A stretch of 55,499 bases of DNA from Symbiodinium natans (taxonomy: Eukaryota > Sar > Dinophyceae > Suessiales > Symbiodiniaceae): NCBI GenBank assembly GCA_905221605.1, contig CAJNDS010000878.1:1-55499 (forward strand), read 5' to 3'. Below, one piece after another: positions 27,001 to 36,370 of the stretch. Each line of letters starts with the position of its first letter. Positions within the stretch are counted from its first letter, which is position 1. A program made the translations under genes and the position numbers. The notes under the pieces are model-generated. The model searched no databases. It was not told the origin of the DNA and saw nothing but the letters and a program-made list of their open reading frames with translations.

Positions 27001-30000
27001 GGACCTGTCAAAAGGACCCCAAACTTGCAACCTTAGCGGTCCAGCATAGAGTTGCAGGAAAAGCAGGCAAGCCCTCCACTCAGACCCCTGAAGCTCCAAG
27101 CCCTAAGCCCTAAGCCCTAAGCCCTAAGCCCTAAGCCCTAAGCCCTAAACCCTAAACCCTAAACCCCTTTGAGCGCACCGGGCTCAGGATGGCGGTCGTT
27201 CCTTTTCGCAGCGCGGCTGCTTCTGGCCTCTTGGCCATTTCTGGGTTTCGGGTTTAGGGTTTAGGGTTTAGGGTTGAGGGTTGAGGGTTTAGGGTTTAGG
27301 GTCCCTACTGAAGGAGCCTCCCGTACCGACCCCTTAAAACGCGGGTCCCCAAATACAGGCAACACATCCAACACTCTCAAGACTCCTCAATTCTAAAACC
27401 CTAAACCCTAAACCCTAAACCCTAAACCCTAAACTCTAAACCCTAAACCCTAAACCCTAAACCCCAAACCCCAAACCCTAAACCCTAAGGGTGGAACCAT
27501 GGGCCCTTAGTGTGGTCCCTTACCCCAGCGTATAGGGATCTGCAGTCTGGGCCCTTATTACTTATAGTGTACATGAGGGATAGCAAGGGCCCCAATTCAA
27601 GGGCCCATACTTGAACCCTAAACCCTAAACCCTAAACCCTAAACCCTAAACCCTAAACCCTAAACCCTAAACCCTAAACCCTAAACCCTAAACCCTAAAC
27701 CCTAGATCATGTTCCAAAGACCCCCAAGAGCTGTCAGGTTTGGAGCCTCCACGTCGTGGACTTCTTCACCGACGTCTGGGTTGCGGCGCTACTTCACCAG
27801 GCAGGGGGGCTCAGGGTTTAGGGTTGAGGTTTCGTAAGGTTTAGGGTTTAGGGTTTAGGGTTCGGGGTTTAGGGTTTAGGGTTTAAGATTTTAGAGTTGA
27901 GGGTTCAGGGTTCAGGGCTGAGGCTTGGGCAGGAAACTTCGGAACATTCGGGTTTTAATGGAGGTTGAGGAGTCCAGCAATAAGCATGTTTCAGCGTTTG
28001 TGGTGTTTGAGGCTTTTGGGGCATAGGTTGATGTGTTTAGGGTTTAGGGTTTAGGGTTTAGGGCTTAGGGCTTAGGGTTTAGGGTTGCAGGTTTGAGTTT
28101 CAGGCCGCGCTCTGTGCCCGATACGCGCAGGGAACTCCGAAAGGTCTTCTGCCTCTTAAAGCCTGAACCCCCTGAACCCCCTAAATCCCCCAAACTCCCG
28201 AAAAACCCACTAAAACCCCTAAAAACCCCCTAAAACCCCCCTAAAAACCCCCCCAAAAAACCCCCAAAACCCTAAAAGAAGCCCCATCGAACGAACCAGG
28301 AGGGACGGCGCGGCCTCTTCGCGGCGTCGTTGACCTTCCTGGTCCTGCCGTGCCTGGCTTTAGGGTTTAGGGTTTAGGGTTTAGGGTTTCGGGTTTAGGG
28401 TTTAGGGTTAGAAAGGAGGATGGTGTAGTGGGCTTGGAGTGCGAGGCTACAGGGCTTGTTAGGGTTTAGAGTTGAGGGTTTAGGGTTCGCAGTCCTTCGT
28501 AGGGATTACAATGGAGACGACTAGAATCCCAATTAAGGACTGTTAGTATCCGGGGGGATCCCAAGTTTGGGGTTTTTTGGGGTTCAAGTTTTAACTTTCT
28601 TGGGGGTATTAGGCCCGCCAGGAACGCGATGAGCGGAACCATGGGGATGCGCTGGCACAGCTCATGTTATGGGGTTTTGGGGCTTTGGGGCGCTTGTTAG
28701 GGTTTAGGGTTTAGGGTTTAGGGTTTAGGGTTTAGGGTTTAGGGTTTAGGGTGCAGGGTGTAGGGCTTAGGGTTTAGGGTTTAGGGTTTAGAGTTACAGG
28801 CTCCGGGTGGCAAAGGTCGCGCGCTGGTACGCGCACAGTAGCGTGAAGACGTGCCACCACAAGACCGCCTGAACACGGCTAGCCAAAACCACTGCCAGGT
28901 GTGGGGTTTAGGGTTTAGGGTTTAGGGTTTAGGGTTTAGGGTTTAGGGTTTAGGGTTTAGGGTTTAGGGTTTAGGGTTTAGGGTTTAGGGTTTAGGGTTA
29001 TCGGGTATAGGCTTTAGCCAAACCAAACTCACGTGTCGCATGTTTGCTCGTGCCCGAGCCAAGGTTTCCGGTGCAATATTCCCGCCCCCTACACCTTCCG
29101 AAGCCTTAAATCGACCCTACGCAAACCCTGCACACCTCACGTGCCCTGCACGCCTTACCCTAAACCCTAAACCCCCAAACCGTAAACCCTAAACCCTAGG
29201 AGTTTGGGGTTTCCGCCGTGGCCCAGGACTTTCATGCGCTGGTGCGTCAGCAGCTTCGTAATGAACCCGTGCACCCCTGACCCTGGGCTGCATGTTCAAA
29301 CCCCAAATCCTAAATCCTGAGCCTTGACAAAACGACAAGCGAGCTTGAGTAAATTAATCCAACGTGGCCACAAAAGGCCCAACAAGCCCCAAAACCCCCT
29401 CAGACACGAATCCTATCTATCTCCTTAGCCAAAGCAAAAAACAAACTCGCTCAACCCTTTCGCCTTTCGCCCAAAACCCGCCCAACATTTTTGCCCGAAA
29501 CCCGCCCAAAACTCCGGACACAAACCCTACACAATTTCTGTAAGCCCTAAACCCTAGACCCCAAACCCTAAACCCTCTACCCGGGGGCTTTATAGGAGTC
29601 TGAGGGTAGGTTTAGGGCATTTGGGCGGACTCCGGGCGAAGAACCTGCCAAAAAACAAAATACACATTCTTCCTTACCAGGGTAATATAGGGATCATGTT
29701 ATCATTTATTGCTTAGGGATTTTAACGCAAGTAGTAGTGGCTCATGTGTCATGTGTAGATGTAAGCCGGGATTCTGGGTGCTTGCTTGGAGTATGTATAC
29801 TTGCATTACACCCTGATCCCCCAAAACTCCGAACCCTCAAAGGTCACAGACTGAAAGTTGAGGTTTCATCTCCTTAAACCCTTAAGCCTACATCCCCCCC
29901 GCCCAAGGGTCTGAATTCTTAACATCCTAATTCCCACTAAGAATCCAAGCCCACAAACCGCAACACCTAGAGCCCAGAACCCTAACACCGACACCCTATA

Positions 30001-31588
30001 ACCCTAAACCCCGCAAAATCCTGAACCCTGAGCCTTAAAGCCTATGCCCCTCAGCCCCTCGTAAAGACCCTAAACCCTAAACCCGAAACCATAAACCCTA
30101 AACCCTCATCTGCTAAATCCCTAAAGCCCGCGTTGTCATCTCGGATGCCAAGCGCTTGAGGATTTCCTGGGGCAGCGCGAGGAGAATCCACCGCTGTGCC
30201 CACGCCTGGATGCTAGTCTGGTTTAGGGGGCTGAACCCAAAAATCCCTAAAACCTAAACCCTAGATCTTCAACCCCAAGCCCTTAAACCCTCAAAACCCT
30301 TAAACCCTTAAACCCTTAAGGGTTTAAGGCCTTAAACCCTCAAACCCTCAAAACTCTCAAACCCTTAAGCCCTAAACCCTTAAACCCTTAACCCTTAAGC
30401 CCTTAAACCCTTAAACCCTCAAACCCTCAGAACTCTCAAACCCTTAAACCCTAAACCCGTAAACCCTTAAACCCTTAAACCCTAAAACCCTTAAACCCTT
30501 AACCCCTAAACCCTAAACCCTATCCGTTAGGGGTTCGGGGTTTTACAGGGGTGAGGGGGTTGAGGATGAGGTTTAGAGGTGTAGGTTCAAAGGCCGAGTG
30601 CCTTCAACCTTAAACCGGAATCCGACACCCTAAGCTCTTTATTTATACCCTGAGCCCAGGGATCCTAAACCCTATGTACCATAGCTCAAAATTCTAAAGC
30701 CTACATATCCCCAAAACCTCACGTCAACAAGCCTTGAACCCTAAACCCCTAAACCCCTAAAACCCGAAACCCTGAACCCTAGAACCCCTAAAACCCCAAA
30801 TCCCACAAGTACCTTATTGGGGTCCTCATTCTCAGGGAACCTTACGATTTCGGAGTCTATATTGGGGTCCTTCATTTTCCTGAAAAGCTAAGGCCTACGT
30901 CCCGCTACTGGGGGAGCTGGCAGTCATTGCGGACACCGTCAAAAGTCGGGCGGCAAAACCCTACAACTTTAGATCCTCCCTAAAACTTTACCTTAAACCC
31001 CACACCCTAAGAACTAAACCTTAAACCCTAAACCCCAAAACCTAAACCCTAAACCCGTCGCCCTAAGCCCTAAAAGGTCGTACGCCCGAAATCCAAAGCC
31101 TTGAACCCTCCACCGTAACTCGCTGAGACCCAGAACCCTCTAACCTCTGAACCCGAAGCCCTAAGCCATAAGTTGCCCCAGTCCCCTGGAGGTCAGTGGA
31201 ATTCTGCTCACCCAAACCTTCGGGACAAGAGGGACCCCGGGGCAGTGACTAGGCTGAGAGTGTAGGGGAGTTCAGGGTTTAGGGGCTTTCGACTACTTTT
31301 GTATTCTTCATATTTTCTATAATAAATATATATATATGTATGTAGATATATATATATGTGTATATATATATATATATTTATGCAGCGAGACTTTTCCTAT
31401 TTTTGCTCTTAGTTTTTTATTTTTCTGGGGGGGGGGGGGAGAGGGGCTTGTGGGCGTTCAGCTTTTCTCGCCCTGTGCCTGCAGTAACCCAAGACCCTCA
31501 ACGTTGCACTTACAGTTGCCAACATGTGTATGTGTATATATATATATATATATATTTTTTTTTCTTTCTAATTATCTATTTCCACGCG

Positions 31589-31620
<32 letters not shown>

Positions 31621-34600
31621 CACATACATATATATATATATATATATATGTATATACACATTCACATACATGTGTATATACATATATAAATAAATACATA
31701 CAAATATATATATGTATATATATACATATATATGTATATACAGTTCATTGCTATGCGTGATGCAGTTCGGTAGCTTGGCCAAAGCTCCCTGGCAGCACGG
31801 GCTGAAACCCCTAAACCCTAACCCCTTCGACGCCGAAATCTCTGAGACCCCGAGATCCCATGAGACCCCTAAACCCTAATCCCCAAACTCTAAACCCTCA
31901 ACCCTGTAAACCCTAAACCCTAAACCCTCCACCCTCTAAACCCTAAACCCTCAACCCTAAACCCTCAACCCTCTGAACCCTAAACCCTCCACCCTCTAAA
32001 CCCTAAACCCTAAACCCCTCTGAACCCTAAAACCCCAAGGTCTTGGTTTACCTCCGACTCCTGGAAGCCACGTTTGAGGCCACGCCGCAGGCCATCATCC
32101 AAGGCGGGTGCGAGGGCTTTAGGCTTTCGGGTTTGGGGGGGGTGTTTAGGGTTTAGGGTTTAGGGTTTAGGGTTTAGGGTTTAGGGCTTAGGGCTTAGGG
32201 CTTAGGGCTTAGGGTTTAGGGGGTTCAGGGGATTTGGGGTTTAGGGGTTTAGGGTTGAGGGTTTAGGGTTTGGGAGCTTGGTTGTCGGCGAGTCGGCAGG
32301 GGATTCTGGGATCAGGTCATCGATGCCGAAGAGTTGGGTCCCGCCTAAGCCAACCCAACGCACTCTTAAAGCCAAAAAGCCGCTTGTCGAGAGGTCTCAA
32401 CAATCCTACCAACGCGCAGTCCCTAAACCCTAAACCTTAAACCCTAAACCCTAAACCCTAAACCCTAAACCCTAAACCCTAAACCCTAAACCCTAAACCC
32501 TAAACTCTAAACCCTAAACCCTAAACCCTAAACCCTAAACCCTAAACCCTAAACCCTAAGCCAAACCTTGGAAACTTCCACAGCATTCAGCTGCCCCCCA
32601 GTTCATGAGCCCATGTACGGTCAAAAGAATCTATGGCTCCGCATATGAACCTTCGATTAAGCCTAAATGCCCAAGTACGAACCCTAAACCCTAAACCCTA
32701 AACCCTAAACCCTAAACCCTAAACCCTAAACCCTAAACCCTAAACCCTAAACCCTAAACCCTAAACCTTTTTCCCCAAGCCCGAAGCCCGAACGCCCTAC
32801 AGATGCCGGTGACCCCACCGCGAGGCCTCGTGCTCTACGAGGACTCTTTCTGTTGTCTTAGTATGGTCCCTTACCCTTATCTAGGCAGGCCCTTGAGACA
32901 TTTTATATTCTCCCTTCTGGGGTTTAAGAGGACCATATGTAGGAATATGTTTCAGAGGGTTTGAAGGGCCATCCTAGTTATTTATAGGGATCCGAAGTAT
33001 GGGCCCTTGTTATGTATGGTGTACATAAGGGTTTTCCCAAATTAAAGGGCCCATACTTCGTATGGCCCCCAACGTCCCAAGACCCCAAACCCGAAACCCG
33101 AAACCCTAAACCCTAAACCCTAAACCCTAAACCCTAAACCCCAACCCCTGAACCCTAAACTTCGAGTCAGTTCCCATCTTGGGATGCTTGAAGACCCCCT
33201 TCGTTTCGTGGAGGAGATGTCGCAGGATACGGAAGTCCTCTACATCCAGTGGCAGCTGGGTTTAGGGTTTAGGGTTTAGGGTTTAGGGCTTGGAAAAGTG
33301 CATGTTACATTGTTGCAAGGCGGGTACTCAAACCAGGGCCAGAGTTTCGCGAACTGCCCATGGGAGTCCCTCCCTAAACCCTAGACCCTAAACCCTAAGC
33401 CCTAAGCCCTAAACCCTAAACCCTTGTGAAAACCCTAAGCCCTAGACCGTAGACCCAAAACCCCAAACTCAACCCAGGCAATCCTTCATCATGTCCTTCG
33501 CAGCCATCGGCATTGGGCTCTCTAGCGTGTCCGTGCACAGGCGCGGACTTGGGTGTAAATTCAGGGTTGACAGGGCTTTGGGTTCATGTGCTGCTTGTGT
33601 CATGTGAACCCTAAACCCTAAACCCTAAACCCTGCACCCTAAACCCTAAACCCCGAACCCTGAACTGCCCTGTGAGATCCAAGCAGTCGCCAGGCCCATG
33701 AGTAGGCCCCAACCCTTCTATCCAGGTACAAAGAACGTGCCGGGGTGCAGTTAGGACGAAAGAAAATGAAGGGGTTCTGGGTCTGACTTTCAGGGCAGGG
33801 AGGGGGCGACTGAGTGAGGTGATCTTCATCGTCCACCTGAGCCTTTCCAAACCGCTTGTCATCGGGGGGAAGTAGAACCAGCGGGTCCTGAAACCCTCCA
33901 AGGCCTCCAAATCGAATTGGAAGGGGCCCAGGTAGCTGTGAAGCATGAGCTTCAAGCCCGAGCAGAGGGGTCTAGGGGTTTGGGGTTTAGGGTTTAGGGT
34001 TTGAGGTTTAGGCGAAGGGTTGTTCCATGGTCTCTTAATACTGGTCCCTTACCTCCGCTAAAGGGTTCATAAGGGTTCTGAAGTATGGGCCCTTGGGTTG
34101 TATAGGGATTACGAGGGTATATAAAGGTTCCCCTTTTCAAGGGCCCATATAAGGAACCATGTAACTAAGCTACGATTTATCCAACTGCCTTGTGCTAGGT
34201 TCTGGGAGCAGAAGCAGGAGCAGCGGAAGTTTCAGCATCGGAGCCAGATCGAGGAATCTTACGGCAGCCTCTGGCACGTCGCCGGCTCGATCTGCCTATC
34301 CCTGTACATGGCTTCGGACAGCTTCTTGCGGATGAATGCCATCGCAACGCTGCTCTACAGTCCCTATGCGGTGTGGTTTGTGGTCTATGCCGGTACCGCC
34401 TATGCAGGGTTGCCTTGCCTCGCGGTTGGCGCAAGCTTGATCGTCTCGATGTTCTGCGAGAAAGACATGGACAAAGTAAACGTGTCATGCTGCGCCAACG
34501 TCGGAATTGTGCTGGTCATGTATACTGGCGCGCTCCTGACCGCAGCCTGCGCCTTCTTGATACCCCTGGATCTAGCACTTTGCTGGAAGTTTCCGCCCTT

Positions 34601-34781
34601 CTCCTGGCTGCGCCTGGCAGAGCATCTGGCAATGAGCATCATCAGCTTCTTCATCGGGGCGCCCCTAACCTGGGTGCCGTTGCTCATGTGGATTCTGTCA
34701 GCCTCCACCATCGTGCCGCCCCTGGGTTCAAGCTTTTGGCTGCTCTTGCAGCTTCGGGTTTGCAGCTTCGGGGTTCTTTGA
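22759..34781 (+). CDS. XK-like multi-pass membrane protein gene, 13 exons, telomere-repeat introns
   Basis: Coding islands between repeat arrays join in order with compatible phases. Exons: 22759-22805 (ATG), 23060-23101, 23869-23911, 24403-24442, 26509-26571, 27188-27225, 27738-27800, 28300-28356, 28613-28654, 32040-32103, 33194-33251 (or from 33167), 33478-33540, 34199-34781 (TGA). The sum is 1203 nt, 401 codons. Landmarks: [58 protein letters not shown], an XK-family hallmark; [18 protein letters not shown]; then four or so further membrane helices in the last exon. XK-like proteins are membrane proteins, some of them lipid scramblases; the function here is unknown. All chosen donors are GC and nearly all acceptors AG|G, as known for dinoflagellates. 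Early exons (before 26.5 kb) and the 33194 acceptor are least certain; no transcript evidence was available. Confidence 0.72.
22806..26508. other. Introns 1-4 of the XK-like gene: telomere-like arrays and unique spacers
   Basis: Apart from the four small exons this stretch is non-coding. CCCTAAA arrays lie at about 23156-23235, 23760-23830, 23935-24025, 24520-24590, 24940-25025 and 25092-25300 (about 200 bp, ending in CCCTGAA units). A TTTAGGG array lies at 24715-24812. A CT/CACT microsatellite lies at 24040-24118. Between them are 50-300 bp of sequence without recognisable genes, including an open stretch at 26131-26331 that I could not place. Confidence 0.75.
26866..27015. mobile_element. 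MITE-like element, family 2, decayed copy
   Basis: Shares TTGTCCCTTACCTCC...CATAGGGTTCTGATGTATGGGCCCTTA...GTGTACATAAGGGG with the copies at 27486, 32851 and 34022. The 3' inverted arm is largely lost. Lies in intron 5 of the XK-like gene. Confidence 0.5.
27486..27614. mobile_element. MITE-like element, family 2
   Basis: Contains GTGGTCCCTTACC, then CAGTCTGGGCCCTTATTACTT and GTGTACATGAGGG, ending CAAGGGCCCATACTTGAAC. The inner arms (TCTGGGCCCTT / AAGGGCCCATA) are inverted. Located in intron 6 of the XK-like gene. Confidence 0.6.
27613..29005. repeat. Alternating CCCTAAA and TTTAGGG arrays within introns
   Basis: CCCTAAA at 27613-27706; TTTAGGG at 27838-27890, 28360-28410, 28695-28790 and 28901-28998. 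The array starting at 28359 begins two bases after the end of an exon (CTG|GCTTTAGGG), so the intron effectively starts inside the array. Confidence 0.85.
29006..32039. other. Large intron 9 of the XK-like gene
   Basis: No exon found in these 3 kb. Contents: degenerate CCCTAAA and CCCTTAA repeats (30290-30510); a module with CTTTCGCCC...CCCGCCC and the phrase ACCCTACACAATTTCTGTAA (29320-29550); a short related GGACCCCAA/TTGGGGTCC repeat (30810-30890); and a long TA/CA microsatellite (31325-31742). No gene or RNA recognised. Confidence 0.7.
31325..31742. repeat. TA/TATG/CA-rich microsatellite
   Basis: Several runs of (TA)n mixed with TATG, (CA)n at 31590-31605, and a G-run at 31428-31439. Open frames here encode only Tyr-Ile repeats and are not genes. 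Confidence 0.95.
32145..32768. repeat. Telomere-like arrays in intron 10 of the XK-like gene
   Basis: TTTAGGG/CTTAGGG units at 32145-32280, then CCCTAAA at 32422-32562 and 32676-32768, with about 100-bp unique spacers. The orientation switches within one intron. Confidence 0.9.
32851..33068. mobile_element. MITE-like element, family 2, split by a nested introner-like element
   Basis: The left part (TATGGTCCCTTACCCTTAT) and right part (TTATTTATAGGGATCC..., then GAAGTATGGGCCCTT ... AAGGGCCCATACTTC at 32994-33059) are separated by the 97-bp element at 32881. The two inner arms form a perfect 15-bp inverted repeat. The family-2 element is therefore older than the nested insertion. Confidence 0.7.
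32881..32977. mobile_element. Introner-family element, non-genic copy with TTAT duplication
   Basis: 97 bp, starting CTAGGCAGGCCC and ending GGGCCATCCTAG. The ends are inverted (CTAGG...CCTAG; GGCCC/GGGCC). It is about 88% alike to the intron of the dehydrogenase gene at 45387-45485. TTAT stands directly on each side, a 4-bp target duplication. It interrupts another repeat. Confidence 0.85.
34022..34162. mobile_element. MITE-like element, family 2
   Basis: Shares ACTGGTCCCTTACCTCCGC, then TCTGAAGTATGGGCCCTTG and ...TTTTCAAGGGCCCATAT with the other copies. It lies in the last intron of the XK-like gene, about 40 bases before the acceptor at 34198. Confidence 0.65.
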
Positions 34782-35640
34782 GTGAAAAGCAAGGTGGCCG
34801 TGACATCCCCTGTCCCCACCGTGCTACAATCTATCTCCCAACCCCTTCACCATAACCCTGAAGGCTGTGTAGCTGTTGGGAGTATTCTCAAGTTCCCCCC
34901 CCCATTTTGGTTCATAATCACAGGGTCGTAACCAAAAAACTCAGGATGCTTGAAAGGGATAAATATGGGGGCCTTTTTGATGACACGGTTTTTGGGACAG
35001 TTTAACTTACATGGGTACTTTTTTGGGCTACACCTTAGACTGGAGCAGTTCAACTTGTAGGCAATTATTTCGGCTGCACCTTAAACCCTTAACGCTCAAC
35101 TACGTCTTAAGATAATATACGGGCCGGAAGAATTCCTAATAGTATTTCCTTCTGGCCCCTGTATAAATATACAATCATGGCCATTAAGGCCCCCATATTA
35201 GGTCTGGCGTGGTCCTCGAGCTGTACGAGCTTCCCTGTGCCGCCGCAGCCAAGCGGTGCTTGGGGCGACTGGGGCGCTCTGCGCGGAACGCGGCGGGCCT
35301 CTGCCAGGTTTGCCGCGTGGCGCCTGAGGGCCCCCAAACCGAAACCCCAAGCCCTCCAAACCCCGAAGCCGAAACCCTAAACCCTAAACCCCAAACCCCA
35401 AACCCTAAACCCCAAACCCTGAACCCTAAGCCCCAAAACCCTAAAGCCCAAACCTCAAGCCCTAACTCTCAACCCTAAACCCTAAACCCCAAAACTCCCC
35501 TAAAAGGCCCTAAACCCAGAGCCTCCTCGAGCCTGAACAACCTGGAGCCCAACCTAACCCCTAACCCCTAGACCCCTAAACCCTAAACCCCAACCCCTAA
35601 ACCCTAAACCCTAAACCTCTCCTACTATATATATATATAT
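34782..35640. other. Downstream of the XK-like gene: imperfect palindromic stretch and degenerate repeats
   Basis: No gene recognised. At 35110-35185 an imperfect inverted repeat (ATAATATACGGGCCGGAAGAA versus TTCTGGCCCCTGTATAAATAT) resembles the termini of the small inverted-repeat element at 42890. From 35340 onward the DNA is degenerate CCCTAAA/CCCCAAA repeats. Confidence 0.55.
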
Positions 35641-35642
35641 TT

Positions 35643-36370
35643 AAATGTTAAACCCCTTCGTGGATTTGGGCAAAAACCTTCGTGGATTTGGGCACAAACC
35701 TTCGTGGATTTGGGCAAAAACCTTCGTGGATTTAGGCAAGGTACGGGGTTTGACGGCCTCGAGGGGCCAGGGTTCAGGTTTTTCATTGGTTTTGACCCCG
35801 TACCTTGCCTAAATCCACGAAGGTTTTTGCCCAAATCCACGAAGGTTTTGTGCTTTTTGGGACCCCGTACCTTGCCTAAATCCACGAAAGCCATTAACAT
35901 TATAATGTTCGAGCGTTCGTGGATTTGGGCACAAACCTTCGTGGATTTGGGCAAAAACCTTCGTGGATTTGGGCAAAAGCCTTCGTGGATTTGGGCAAAA
36001 ACCTTCGTGGATTTAGGCAAGGTACGGGGTTCGACGGCCTCGAGGGGCCAGGGTTCAGGTTTTTCACTGACGTCGTGTGGGCACCTTCGTGGATTTAGGC
36101 ACGAACCTTCGTGGATTAGGCAAGGTACGGGATCAAAACCAGTGAAAAACCTGAACCCTGGCCCTTCGACGCCAGTGAAAAACCTGAACCCTGGCCTCTC
36201 GAGGCCGTGAAAATCGTGGATTGGCCTCGAGGCCCTAGGGTTCAGGTTTTTCACTGGTGTCGGGGTTGCAGGGTTCAGGTTTTTCACTGGTTTTGTGCCC
36301 CGAGGCCCCAGGGTTCAGGTTTTTCACTGGCCCAGGGTTCAGGTTTTTCACTGGTTTTGTGTCCGTTGGG
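35643..36370. repeat. Direct and inverted repeats of CCTTCGTGGATTTGGGC and AACCTGAACCCTGG
   Basis: The phrase ACCTTCGTGGATTTGGGCAA occurs at least eight times in direct orientation (35655-35740 and 35925-36020) and twice inverted (35810-35850). It is intermixed with copies of GTACCTTGCCTAAATCCACG. A second unit, GGGTTCAGGTTTTTCACTGG, recurs in both orientations (35770, 36050, 36140-36360), often next to GGCCTCGAGG. Large hairpins are possible. Open frames here are by-products of the repeats. Confidence 0.9.

Noticed and set aside
31336-31782. Open frames encoding Tyr-Ile repeats
   Set aside because: Product of the TA/CA microsatellite.
33611-33955. Minus-strand open frames near 33.6-33.9 kb
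   Set aside because: Partly repeat-derived, no splice or start context, and antisense to an intron of the XK-like gene; no motif recognised.
34308-34855. Alternative overlapping frames on both strands over the last XK-like exon
   Set aside because: Shadows of the real exon frame, which has continuous membrane helices and an AG|G acceptor at 34198 upstream of the first ATG.
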